Shown here piece by piece: positions 26,245-35,985 of a DNA stretch of 64,000 bases (within the stretch, counting starts at the first letter, position 1; the number at the start of each line of letters is the position of its first letter). The translations under genes and the position numbers were made by a program. Origin of the DNA: Aliiroseovarius sediminilitoris (GTDB lineage Bacteria; Pseudomonadota; Alphaproteobacteria; Rhodobacterales; Rhodobacteraceae); contig NZ_FOJB01000001.1 of the NCBI RefSeq assembly GCF_900109955.1, positions 1,488,001-1,552,000 of the forward strand, in the 5' to 3' direction. Under the pieces are notes generated by a model. The model saw nothing but the letters and a program-made list of their open reading frames with translations. It made no database searches and was not told the DNA's origin.

Positions 26245-29200
26245 GCCTTGATGCTGCCGATTTTGGAGATCTTGAAGACGTCCTGAAGGCGCTTGGATTT
26301 GCCGGCGACAGCGGTGCGCTTAATGAAGATTGGCTGGCCGATCCGATCACCTATCTGAAGACGATGCTCGCCAATGAGACGCAGCGAGAAGCACTGCTGG
26401 CGGTCATGGATCGGCTTTTGGAAGGAGAAACCGAGATTGACGGCGAGGGCCATCAATGGCTGCCGGTCGTGGCAAGCGATGATGGCGCTGCGACTTTCTA
26501 TTTTGTCATCGACGATGAGCCGGAAACCGAAGTTCACATCGGGCTTGGCGTGCGGCTGAAAACGACGGACCCAGACACGGCGACCTCGTTCTTCGTGCCC
26601 CTGTTCCGTGCCGCGAAAGAAGGCCACTCCGTCCCGGACCCGGTGTTGATCGGTCATCCGGGTGGCAAACTTATTCTGGCAAGCGAGATTGTCGTCGATC
26701 CCAATCCGCCCAGCGGCGAAGCGGGGCTAAGATCCATTGGTCTGGCCTTCACGACGCCCACAGCTGCGGGGGATGGCGATCCGGCGGTGGCACTGACACT
26801 TGGCGGGCTGTTTCTGCCGGGGTTCTCGGCACCGCGCGATTTCTCGCTCTCGGTCTCTGATCTTGATACGCTTGATGAGTCCGCGCTGGAGTTGATCCTT
26901 GGCATCATCCAGGCCATGGCGGATGGCGGTGCCACGCCCGAGATCACCGCGCTGGCCGGGCTTCTGGGGCTTGCAGGGTCCGTGCCGCCCCTTCCCATCG
27001 ACGGGCTTGTCAATCAGGGGCCGCAGGTTCTGGCCGACTGGTTTGCAGCACTCATGGGCGACAGCGCGGCCAAGTCTGCTTGGCTGCAAGCGGCGGCCAA
27101 CCTGATCGGAGGTGCGGCGAGCCTGTCGGGTGATACGCTTGCCATTGATCTGGGCGGCGGGGTCAGCGTGGATCTGGTGATTGGGGTCGTGACCGGATCG
27201 ACCGGGCGGCCTGTCGTGACGCCCTCGATTTCTTTCGGGATCACGCAAGGGTCGGCCAGGGTCGAGGTGGCTGCGGACCTTCTGAAACTCGATCTGGGCA
27301 CGGGTGCTGCGGTCGCCGTTCCTGCGCTGTCGGCGCAGGTGAGACTTGGCAATTCTGGCGCGCCGCTTCTTGTGGGCGATCCGGGGATCGAGGCTTTGCG
27401 CGCTGGTATCGCCCTTGGGCCGTTGCGCCAACCCATCGCGATCCTTGCGTTGGATCAGGTGGTGATTGCGGGCAACTCCTACGAGGTTCTGGACCTTTCC
27501 ACCCCGGATGCCATAGCCGAAGCGGGCACGACGGTGATCGGCGACGTAATTGCGGACCTTCTGGCGCAGCTTGGCCCCCCCGGCACGGCGATTTCGGTTC
27601 TCTTGGGTATCGCGCCCCCTGCCGGCGCACCAGGACTGCCGACGTTAGACCTGTCTGCCTTTCTGGCTGACCCCCTGGCCGCTGTGCGAAACCACTGGCT
27701 TGGGCTTCTTGGCAGTCACGTTGGCGATATTCCGGAGGTTCTGGGCGCGCTGCGCGGACTGTTGGCCGATGCGGCGGTGGCGGCCGATCCTGTAACCGGG
27801 AATGGCACCATCGACACTCCTTGGCGGGTCGGGATCACGGGACCGGTTGCTTTGCTCATTCGTCAGCCCGATCCGGGCGTGATCGAGCTTGCCGTCGGAC
27901 TTTCCGCGACGCAATCCGAGTTGGGCGAGCGCTGCACGGTGCTGGAAACCAGCATAGATATACTGATCATGCGGGCGGATCTGGCCGCACCTGACGCCGC
28001 CTTCGCCGCAAATGTCACCCTGACCATCGACGCCCGTGGGCGGGGCACGCGACGCACGGCATTGGGTGATGATCCGTTGGCGATTGCCGCAGATCGGGTG
28101 AGCGCCCGGTTCGGTTGGAGCGCCACAGAAGGTCTGTCAGTCAACTTTGCCGCGCCCAACCCCGCATTGATCGTTCGTGAAATCGAGATCCCGCTGGATA
28201 TCCCAAACTTCGATCAAGGTTTTGACGCCCTGACACCCCAACAGTGGGATGCCATCGAAGAACTGATCGGACTTTTAGGTGCTTCCATTGCCGCGCCTTG
28301 GGCGTTGGATATTCTGACTGCCATTGGCTGGCGGCGCGCCGGAGTTCTGGCCGAAAACACCGCGATAAACCGTCTGGCGCTGTCCGATCTGATCGCCGAC
28401 CCCGATGCAGCTTTGCGCGCTTGGCTTGGTCGGCTGATCAGTGATCCGGGCGGGTCACTGCGCAAGGTGTTGGAGCCTTTGGGCCGTGTGATGTCAGGCA
28501 GTCGCGAGCGATTTGGTGTGCTCTCCGGGCGTGGCGCGCCCGACGATCCTTTGCGCATGAACCTTGCGCCGGACCTGGGTGGTCCAGCTTTGGGGCTTTG
28601 GACGATGCCCGGGCGCGCAGTGCAGGGCGACGGGCAGGTCCAGTCAGAAGCGCTTCGACAGTGGCGACCCGGAGACGCGCCGCTCGATACGGCCTCGCTT
28701 GCCGCGGGTATCGTGGTCGAACTTGCGTCGCGCGAAGGTCTTGTTCAGGCAAGCGCGCGGATTGCTGCGTTGGCCGCCGGGATCGATGCACTTGAGGCAC
28801 GGCTTTCGGGCACAGATGGCCTGATAGTGCCGCCGGATGTCCTGCCGGATGGTGCGACGCGTCATGAAATACCCAATGTCGCCGGACCGGGTCTACGCGA
28901 AGCCGTTGATCTTGAAGCCATATTTGGGAATCTACCCGGCACGATCCTTCATCTGGCCGTTGCAAACGAAGCCGACGCCTTCCCGTTTGATGCCGCACCT
29001 GAGGACCGCAGGATTGACTTGCGCCCCGCAGGCCGCGCGCCTGACACGTTCGAGGCACCGACCGCCGCGCCGGGCGAATGGTTCATCGCGCTTGGTCCTC
29101 GCGCGGATGTTGCGCTGTTGTCCGGCGATCCCGACGGCACCGGAGGGCAAACCGCGCGATTGGCCAGGATGTTCGCTGCGTTCTCGACGGTGGGCGGTGA

Positions 29201-32200
29201 CGTTGCGGTGGTGGCTGATGCAGCGGGTGCCCATGCGGCGTGGTTGGCGGCTGAAAATGTCGGGGCAGGATCGGTCAACCGGCTTTTGACGCTTGGCATG
29301 CCGCTGGTTCCGGCGGCGTTTTCGATCTTCGATCTCAATCCCGGTGCCGAAGCCTTGCGAACTTTCCTGGGGCTGCTGCCCCCCGAAGACCCCGGCACAC
29401 CTGACGATGATGCGCTTGGCTTTGCCCGCGCGGCGTTCGGCGCCTTGTCCGGTCTGTCGCGGTTCGCCGACCCGGCCGCCGAACTCAGCCCTCCTGCCAA
29501 CCTGCCAGGAACCGTCGCTGCGGGTCTGAACCTGCACTGCGTCTATGGCATCTTTGACCGTGCGGCGATTCGGGCAGGTCTGACAGCCGCCGCCGCGGCC
29601 GGTCTCAGCGAACGGGCCAGCGTGCAAGCTGGTTTCGAGGCCAGCGCCACAGTGACGGGCGCAGGATTTGGTCTTCTTTTGCCGATTACACCCGCCAGCG
29701 GGGGACTTACCGTTTCGGGCCACGTGGCTGTGGAACTGGGTGCCATCGCGCTTGATCCTCTTCCGTCACTCACGGATGAGCGCAGCGTAAGACTGCATCT
29801 GGAGATCCGCCGGGATGGTGGTTGGCTGCTTGGTGGTCCGGGGTCCGGGGCAGGGGCGGCACAGGAACTGCGCTGGATCGCCGTCGATATCGCGGTGCCC
29901 TTGGGCGCGTCCGGGCCGGTAGAAGCCGAGATCAGACTGCATGATGCGGTTGTCTTTGGTCTGGCCCGCGATGTTTGGGTTCTGCGCGAAGCGGGGGCAG
30001 ACGCCGCCGAGGGTGTGGTTACAACAGCGCTGCCCGAAGTGCGGGTGCTGCTGTCATCCGTCGTGACCGAAATCCTGAGCGATCCCAGCCCAGAGATGGG
30101 AGCGTTAGCCGATTTGCTAAGCGCGATCGGCGTTATTGATGATCTGGGCGGGCTGGTGGCCACAGCGCTGGATCGCGTGCTGCATGAACCCGATGCGCAG
30201 GTGCGCGACGCGCTTCTTAGCGCTGCAAGGGTCTTGGATTTGCAGGGTGCCGCTGACACGATATTCGCGGGTATTCCGGGTTTGAGCATCGACATCGCCG
30301 CCCGGTCTGTCTCGTTCTCACTTGCCGGATCGGCTCCGTCCCTGGGGCTGCCCAATTGGAGCGTTTCCGCCAGTGCCGCAAGCTCTGGCCCGATCACCGC
30401 AGACCTGAGCATTGGGGCTGCGTCCTCTGGTGCGCTGACGGCCTCGCTTGACCCCTTGGAGATCAGGCTTGATTGGACACCTCCGGGTGCGGCACCAGTA
30501 AGCCTGCCCATCTGGCCGAACGCCGATCCCGCTGCTCTGGCCCAGGAAGGCGCGCCGCTGACCATTGCCAGTGCGGTCAAATTTGGCGTCGATTACATGC
30601 GGTCTCAGGATGACGGTGCGAAACTGATCATCGACGGGCTACTTGAGCTGTTGGGGTTGTTGGCTGCCCCTGGCCCGGATGGTGATCGGGCAATGGTCAC
30701 ACCCATCGGGCTGTTCCGCGATCCGGTGGCATGGCTGAAAAGCGATGCGGTCTTCGGGCTGGCGGGCGGCTATGACGCAAGCCGTGTAGGTGCGGCCTTC
30801 GACGCGTTGCGCCCATTCCTCGGCCTGTCCGGCGCGCCGGGACGTTGGGACGTCGCGGACGGTGTGGCAATTGAATTGACTGGCGCAGGGGGCGTGCTGG
30901 ATCTGGGATTGGCGCTGGATAGCGACGCCATTGGTGGCGGGGCGGAACAACTGGCGTTTGGTGGTCGGTTCGGGCTTTTGATTTCAGACACAGCACCGGT
31001 TGCGCCAAACATCGCCGTCTTTGCCGGGTTGCCAAGCGCAATCCAAGGGCGCAGCGCCGTGCATTTGAACATTTCCGCTGAAGTCAGCCTGTTTCTGAGA
31101 AATGCAAGTGGCACGGATTTGCCGCTTTACCCCAATACGCCGGGTTTGGCCTCGCTTGCGGGCGCGGCGGTCGAGACCGCGCTGCCCTTGGCCTTGAACG
31201 CGCTGGTCGATGCGGGCGGAACTGCGGGCGACGTTGTGGCGGCTGTGGGCGATGCGCTTGTATTGCGCGAAGGCACACCGCTTGAATTTACCGGCCCACG
31301 GCTGTCTGCGTGGGCAAATGATCCCGAGGGCGAGCTTGCCGCACGCTGGCCTGCGATCACGACCGGAGCATTGAACGCGCTCGCAAACGCGTTGGCACCG
31401 GTTCTGCCGGTCGGCGTGTCGGCTTCATCCAGTGCTGCCGGGTTGGACATCATCGCAGGACCGATCACCCTGTCGCTGGAGACCGGGCCATTCCGCTTTG
31501 CCATCGGATATTCCGACACCGGGTTGCCGTTCGTTGAAACCGTCACGACGGCAATGGCCTTCGATGCGGGCGGGTTGGACGAATTCACCGGCAGCATCGG
31601 ACCTGCGTTGATTGATGCAGGCGGTGCAAGCCTGTTCCCTGTGGTTTCGTTCGAGGTCGGGGAAAACATCACCGTTCCCTTCGTGGGCCTTGGCCTTGCG
31701 ATTGCGGGGGACGGGGTGCAGGTGCTGACGCTGCGCACAATCCTTGATCCGTTGGGCTTTGAGGTTGTGTTCGACGATGGCGACGGTCCGGTGTCGGATC
31801 CGGCCAGCGTGGCCTCTGGCCTCTTGACCCTGACCGTGGGCCTTGTGGTCGATTTCCTGCGCCAGACCGACCCGGTTCAAGACCTTCTGGAAACCGAAAT
31901 ACCCGGCACCGGCTCGAGCGATATCGAGGATCTTCTGGAAGGTGTGATCTTGCTGGATGGCGACACCAGCCAGCTTGACTTGGCACTGTTCCAACTGATT
32001 CCCACGCCGGGGCAGAGCGCCAGCGACATCCGCGACAACTTCATCGCGCGGATGATCCGGCTGATCGAAAACTTCGCCGATGCGGGTCCGTCCGTGACCA
32101 TCGACAGTATCCTGACGGTGGGTCTGGCGCGCGATGGCAATGCGATTGGCGTGAATGTCGGGCTGACGTCACGCCTTCCGCTGACCTCGGGCGATGTGGT

Positions 32201-35200
32201 TGTTTCGATCGAAAATGACAGCCGCTGGATCAAGGACGCACCCCCGGCAGGGATCGTGATTGGGCTGGTCGAAACAAGCCCGACTTTGGGCTTCGCACCG
32301 TCGATTGCCGCCAATGGGCTGGGCGTGCGCATCGGCAAGGACGGTGCGCCGCTTGTCGATTTCGGCCTGTCGCTTGGCTCGATCGCGTTGCATCTGTTTG
32401 GCCGGATCGGCAATGGACCACCCGCTGGTGGTGTGCAGGTGCAACTTTCCGACCTTGCGGTCAGCGTCTCCGGTGGAACCGGCGGCAACCCTGTGGCGCA
32501 GGGCATCATGGACGAAAGCTCGGACAGTGGGCAGGAACTGGCGCCGATGTTCAGCCCCGCGCTTGCCATTCAGAAACACGGGTCCGATCCGGTGATGGTG
32601 CGGCTGTCGGCGGGCGAAGGCGATGGGCCATGGTGGCTGTCGATCAAGAAGGGCTTCGGGCCGCTTTACGTCGATCAGGTCGGACTGGGCGTAACCCAGA
32701 CCGGTGAAGAGCTTGAAAAGATTTCGCTTCTGTTTGATGGCAACATTTCGATTGCCGGGCTGACGGCGGCTGTGGATGATCTGCAACTGACCTATTCGCT
32801 TGATGCCGGACCTGTCTATGACCCCGGCAGTTGGAGCGTTGATCTGTCAGGCCTGGCCGTCAGCGCCGATCTGTCCGGCGTGCAGTTGGCAGGGGGTCTC
32901 AGGAAATACTCGGACCCCGGCAATCCCGAAAATGTCGAATATGTCGGCATGTTGCTGGCGCGGTTTGCGGCTTATGGGCTGTCGATTTACGGCGGCTATG
33001 CCTCGATCGAGGAAAATGACGAGGGACGTTATACAGCCTTCTTCGCTTATGGTGCCATTGTTGGTCCCATCGGTGGGCCGCCTGCGTTTTTCCTGACAGG
33101 TATTGGCGGCGGGTTCGGCATCAACCGCGAGATCGTCGTGCCCGATGATCTGTCGAAATTTGATGAGTTCGTGATGATCAAGGCGCTTGATCCCAGCGCC
33201 TCGGCCCCGTCTGACCCCATGGCCGAGATGGACAGCGTGCGGGTCACGTTCCCGCCGCGCAAAGGCACGTTCTGGTTTGCCGCCGGGATCAGTTACACCA
33301 GCTTCATGATTGTCGATGGCGTGGCGGTCGTCGCGGTCGAGTTTGGCAACGGGTTCGAGTTGAACATCTTTGGCTTGGCCCGGATGGCGCTGCCGCGTCC
33401 GCAATTCCGGCTGGTCTCGATCGAGATTGCGCTGGTGGCGCGGTTCTCGACCGAAGAGGGCGTGATCTGGATACAGGCGCAACTGACCGACAATTCCTGG
33501 CTGCTTCATGAAAGTGTGCGGCTGACGGGCGGCTTTGCCTATGTTTCTTGGTTCGGTGGGCCGAAAAAGGGCGAGTTTGTCCTGACATTCGGCGGCTACC
33601 ATCCGAAGTTCCACCGCGACGGCTATCCGGTGGTTCCGCGTCTTGGCTTTCATTGGCAGCCGACCAGCAATATCGTCATCAAGGGTGGCAATTACTTCGC
33701 GTTGACGTCCGAGGCGATCATGGCAGGGGGCGGGCTTGAAGCCTCGGCCACGCTGGGGCCAGCCTGGGCCTATGTGGCCTATGGTTGCGATGTCATCATC
33801 TATTTCGACCCGTTCCGATACGAGGCCGAAGCCTATGCCAAGATTTCGGCGGGCGTCACGATTGATGTCTGGATTGGCAAGATCACGATCAAGATCAGCC
33901 TTGGGGCCAGCATCTATGTCGAAGGGCCGGAGTTCCGTGGCGAGGCGCGCTTCAAGGTCGGGCCTGTCAAGCTGAAGGTAAAATTTGGCGCAAGCAGCCA
34001 GTCTTCCCCCAATTACATCACCTGGACCGATTTCGTCGTCAAATACCTGGAAGAAGCACGACCGGGCACGGCGCGGGCGCTATCGGCCATCGCGGGCAAC
34101 GGGGCCTTGCCACCCGGTGGCGAAGAAGGCACCGCGGACGGGTCCATCGACCATCCTTTCGAAGTGATGAGTGAATTCGAGATGACGGTGACGACCACGC
34201 TGCCCGCCGACCGTCTGGTAGTCGGCACCGCAAGCCCGCAGAATTATTCCACGCTGCCGCTTGGATTGCCACCGATCAACGCCTCGTTGGACGGGTCCGA
34301 ATTGTCGCTGTCGCTGATCCGGGTCGACACGGACGCCGAGCGGATCAACGAAACCGGCGTCACGGTTCTGGGCCGTTACACTGGCAAATTCCCGATGGCC
34401 GTCTGGGGTCCGCCACAAGAGCTTGACAAGAAGTCCATGCCCAAGGGCGAAGTGCTGGACGCGCTTGAAGGCGCGCATATGACCGTGAAGCCCTCGCGCA
34501 TTGGAAGGCTGCCGCCCGAGATCGCCTTCAATCAGGTCGAGGCCGGACCGCGCAAACCCCTGCCATTCGTCACCGAGGCCACCGTGCGCCCCGGCTTCCT
34601 TGCCGATATCGGCGGGCTGGTCGCGACTGTGCCGGGCGGGTTGGATCCGAACGAGATATTCGAGCTTGAACAAAACATCCTGGCGCAGAACGGACTGGGA
34701 AAGGCGGCTTTGGCGGGACGCGCAAATGCACGGGTCGCGCCGGGCCGTATTGGCTCGCTCGGCGAACGGTTGGCGGTTCCCGAGGCAGCGACGCTGGGTA
34801 ATGTCCTGAGTGCAGCGCCGGTGAAGGAACTGGACCTGTCGGTCAAACCGCCCCGCGCTGCCGCAATCCTCAGCCCCGAAATCCGCGCCGAGGCCGCGCC
34901 AAGGATCACCACTGTCAGAAACACCGATCAGATCCAGCGCGTGGCCGCCCCAAGCCTTGCACAGATGCGGGCCGGCCTTCCATCACAACTTCCTGCGGTC
35001 CTGACCCGTGTCGACACCGCTGCGCGTGGTCAGAAGACGGTCATTGCGGGCACCCGCCCACCTGTGACGCAATCGGCGCGGGCCAATGCAAGCTTTGTGG
35101 CGGGGCTTGGGCAGGATGGTGCGGCGGCAGAGCGTCTGGCGGCGTTCGACCAAGTGGCAACCGGGCCTGCCCGGCGCGCGGCAACGGACAGCGCACTTCT

Positions 35201-35984
35201 AACACCCGGCGAGATCGCCATCTTTGATATGCCAGCCGCCCGCCGCTCGGACCCCCGCCTTGGGGCAGGGACCATCACGACTTCGGGCGGCGCGGCGCGC
35301 GTCACGGCGATCGGGCTTGGCGGTGCGGTTCTGGACACTGGCAAGTCTGAGCGCGGGCGGGTCAGTCTGCCGGGCCGAACCTCGCGGATCATTATCGAGG
35401 CCTTGGGCGATGGCGGTGCCAAGGGCGGTGTCACGGGCTGGATGGCCGAACAGGAACTGGCCTTTGTTGGCTGGAGCCGCGCGATCTTCGCTGGAGGTTC
35501 GGTCCACGCGGCGGGCGCGCAAATCGGGCGACGGAACGAGGCCGCAGGGCTGGGGTGGATCAACGCGGCCAAACTGACGCGTCAGGGTCGGATCACAACC
35601 CGGTTCGAGACATTCCAGCCGCTGCTGGTGCTATTGCTGGAAGGCCCGGTCAATCCCGACGCCGCGCGCGATTTTGCGCTGGCTCTGACCGGCGCAAAGG
35701 AAACCGCTGCCGCGCCGGTCGTGGTGAATCTGGGCGCGCGCACCGCGCTGATCCTTGAAACGACCGCAGTTGGCAAGGGCGGCCCGGTCAGCGTCGGCGT
35801 GGAAAGCAAAGCGCCCGGGCGACTTGCCGGCGTTATGCTGGCGAATGGAACAGCGGATCGCTTTGCAGAGCTTTTGGGAACCCGCAGCCTGGAAGAGCTT
35901 TTGGATCGGCCTCGGGCGGTCGGCGGCAAACCGGTGAAAATTGCCTGGAAGAAACCACCGAACAAACTGAAGGAGGCGTGCTGA
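26241..35984 (+). CDS. Giant 3247-residue protein with degenerate repeats and a DUF6603-like region
   Basis: One uninterrupted frame of 9.7 kb. Residues 1-2000 contain about six divergent units of some 250-400 residues, each opening with helices of the form DPxAxLxxWLxxL...LxxLLG and continuing into long alternating hydrophobic/polar beta strands. Residues about 2170-2590 resemble DUF6603: SWSVDLSGLAVSAD, then GPPAFFLTGIGGGFGINRE, GNYFALTSEAIMAGGGLEAS and the closing KVGPVKLKVKFG. An Ala/Arg/Pro-rich linker (about 2810-3010) precedes a C-terminal beta-rich domain. I count only about four cysteines, one being the last residue, and few lysines before residue 2000. No signal peptide, membrane segment, RTX repeat or catalytic motif is visible. 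Start and stop are coupled to the neighbours. Function unknown; a long beta-structured scaffold or groove protein is possible. Confidence 0.9.
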   Translation: MSLDAADFGDLEDVLKALGFAGDSGALNEDWLADPITYLKTMLANETQREALLAVMDRLLEGETEIDGEGHQWLPVVASDDGAATFYFVIDDEPETEVHIGLGVRLKTTDPDTATSFFVPLFRAAKEGHSVPDPVLIGHPGGKLILASEIVVDPNPPSGEAGLRSIGLAFTTPTAAGDGDPAVALTLGGLFLPGFSAPRDFSLSVSDLDTLDESALELILGIIQAMADGGATPEITALAGLLGLAGSVPPLPIDGLVNQGPQVLADWFAALMGDSAAKSAWLQAAANLIGGAASLSGDTLAIDLGGGVSVDLVIGVVTGSTGRPVVTPSISFGITQGSARVEVAADLLKLDLGTGAAVAVPALSAQVRLGNSGAPLLVGDPGIEALRAGIALGPLRQPIAILALDQVVIAGNSYEVLDLSTPDAIAEAGTTVIGDVIADLLAQLGPPGTAISVLLGIAPPAGAPGLPTLDLSAFLADPLAAVRNHWLGLLGSHVGDIPEVLGALRGLLADAAVAADPVTGNGTIDTPWRVGITGPVALLIRQPDPGVIELAVGLSATQSELGERCTVLETSIDILIMRADLAAPDAAFAANVTLTIDARGRGTRRTALGDDPLAIAADRVSARFGWSATEGLSVNFAAPNPALIVREIEIPLDIPNFDQGFDALTPQQWDAIEELIGLLGASIAAPWALDILTAIGWRRAGVLAENTAINRLALSDLIADPDAALRAWLGRLISDPGGSLRKVLEPLGRVMSGSRERFGVLSGRGAPDDPLRMNLAPDLGGPALGLWTMPGRAVQGDGQVQSEALRQWRPGDAPLDTASLAAGIVVELASREGLVQASARIAALAAGIDALEARLSGTDGLIVPPDVLPDGATRHEIPNVAGPGLREAVDLEAIFGNLPGTILHLAVANEADAFPFDAAPEDRRIDLRPAGRAPDTFEAPTAAPGEWFIALGPRADVALLSGDPDGTGGQTARLARMFAAFSTVGGDVAVVADAAGAHAAWLAAENVGAGSVNRLLTLGMPLVPAAFSIFDLNPGAEALRTFLGLLPPEDPGTPDDDALGFARAAFGALSGLSRFADPAAELSPPANLPGTVAAGLNLHCVYGIFDRAAIRAGLTAAAAAGLSERASVQAGFEASATVTGAGFGLLLPITPASGGLTVSGHVAVELGAIALDPLPSLTDERSVRLHLEIRRDGGWLLGGPGSGAGAAQELRWIAVDIAVPLGASGPVEAEIRLHDAVVFGLARDVWVLREAGADAAEGVVTTALPEVRVLLSSVVTEILSDPSPEMGALADLLSAIGVIDDLGGLVATALDRVLHEPDAQVRDALLSAARVLDLQGAADTIFAGIPGLSIDIAARSVSFSLAGSAPSLGLPNWSVSASAASSGPITADLSIGAASSGALTASLDPLEIRLDWTPPGAAPVSLPIWPNADPAALAQEGAPLTIASAVKFGVDYMRSQDDGAKLIIDGLLELLGLLAAPGPDGDRAMVTPIGLFRDPVAWLKSDAVFGLAGGYDASRVGAAFDALRPFLGLSGAPGRWDVADGVAIELTGAGGVLDLGLALDSDAIGGGAEQLAFGGRFGLLISDTAPVAPNIAVFAGLPSAIQGRSAVHLNISAEVSLFLRNASGTDLPLYPNTPGLASLAGAAVETALPLALNALVDAGGTAGDVVAAVGDALVLREGTPLEFTGPRLSAWANDPEGELAARWPAITTGALNALANALAPVLPVGVSASSSAAGLDIIAGPITLSLETGPFRFAIGYSDTGLPFVETVTTAMAFDAGGLDEFTGSIGPALIDAGGASLFPVVSFEVGENITVPFVGLGLAIAGDGVQVLTLRTILDPLGFEVVFDDGDGPVSDPASVASGLLTLTVGLVVDFLRQTDPVQDLLETEIPGTGSSDIEDLLEGVILLDGDTSQLDLALFQLIPTPGQSASDIRDNFIARMIRLIENFADAGPSVTIDSILTVGLARDGNAIGVNVGLTSRLPLTSGDVVVSIENDSRWIKDAPPAGIVIGLVETSPTLGFAPSIAANGLGVRIGKDGAPLVDFGLSLGSIALHLFGRIGNGPPAGGVQVQLSDLAVSVSGGTGGNPVAQGIMDESSDSGQELAPMFSPALAIQKHGSDPVMVRLSAGEGDGPWWLSIKKGFGPLYVDQVGLGVTQTGEELEKISLLFDGNISIAGLTAAVDDLQLTYSLDAGPVYDPGSWSVDLSGLAVSADLSGVQLAGGLRKYSDPGNPENVEYVGMLLARFAAYGLSIYGGYASIEENDEGRYTAFFAYGAIVGPIGGPPAFFLTGIGGGFGINREIVVPDDLSKFDEFVMIKALDPSASAPSDPMAEMDSVRVTFPPRKGTFWFAAGISYTSFMIVDGVAVVAVEFGNGFELNIFGLARMALPRPQFRLVSIEIALVARFSTEEGVIWIQAQLTDNSWLLHESVRLTGGFAYVSWFGGPKKGEFVLTFGGYHPKFHRDGYPVVPRLGFHWQPTSNIVIKGGNYFALTSEAIMAGGGLEASATLGPAWAYVAYGCDVIIYFDPFRYEAEAYAKISAGVTIDVWIGKITIKISLGASIYVEGPEFRGEARFKVGPVKLKVKFGASSQSSPNYITWTDFVVKYLEEARPGTARALSAIAGNGALPPGGEEGTADGSIDHPFEVMSEFEMTVTTTLPADRLVVGTASPQNYSTLPLGLPPINASLDGSELSLSLIRVDTDAERINETGVTVLGRYTGKFPMAVWGPPQELDKKSMPKGEVLDALEGAHMTVKPSRIGRLPPEIAFNQVEAGPRKPLPFVTEATVRPGFLADIGGLVATVPGGLDPNEIFELEQNILAQNGLGKAALAGRANARVAPGRIGSLGERLAVPEAATLGNVLSAAPVKELDLSVKPPRAAAILSPEIRAEAAPRITTVRNTDQIQRVAAPSLAQMRAGLPSQLPAVLTRVDTAARGQKTVIAGTRPPVTQSARANASFVAGLGQDGAAAERLAAFDQVATGPARRAATDSALLTPGEIAIFDMPAARRSDPRLGAGTITTSGGAARVTAIGLGGAVLDTGKSERGRVSLPGRTSRIIIEALGDGGAKGGVTGWMAEQELAFVGWSRAIFAGGSVHAAGAQIGRRNEAAGLGWINAAKLTRQGRITTRFETFQPLLVLLLEGPVNPDAARDFALALTGAKETAAAPVVVNLGARTALILETTAVGKGGPVSVGVESKAPGRLAGVMLANGTADRFAELLGTRSLEELLDRPRAVGGKPVKIAWKKPPNKLKEAC

Positions 35985-35985
35985 T

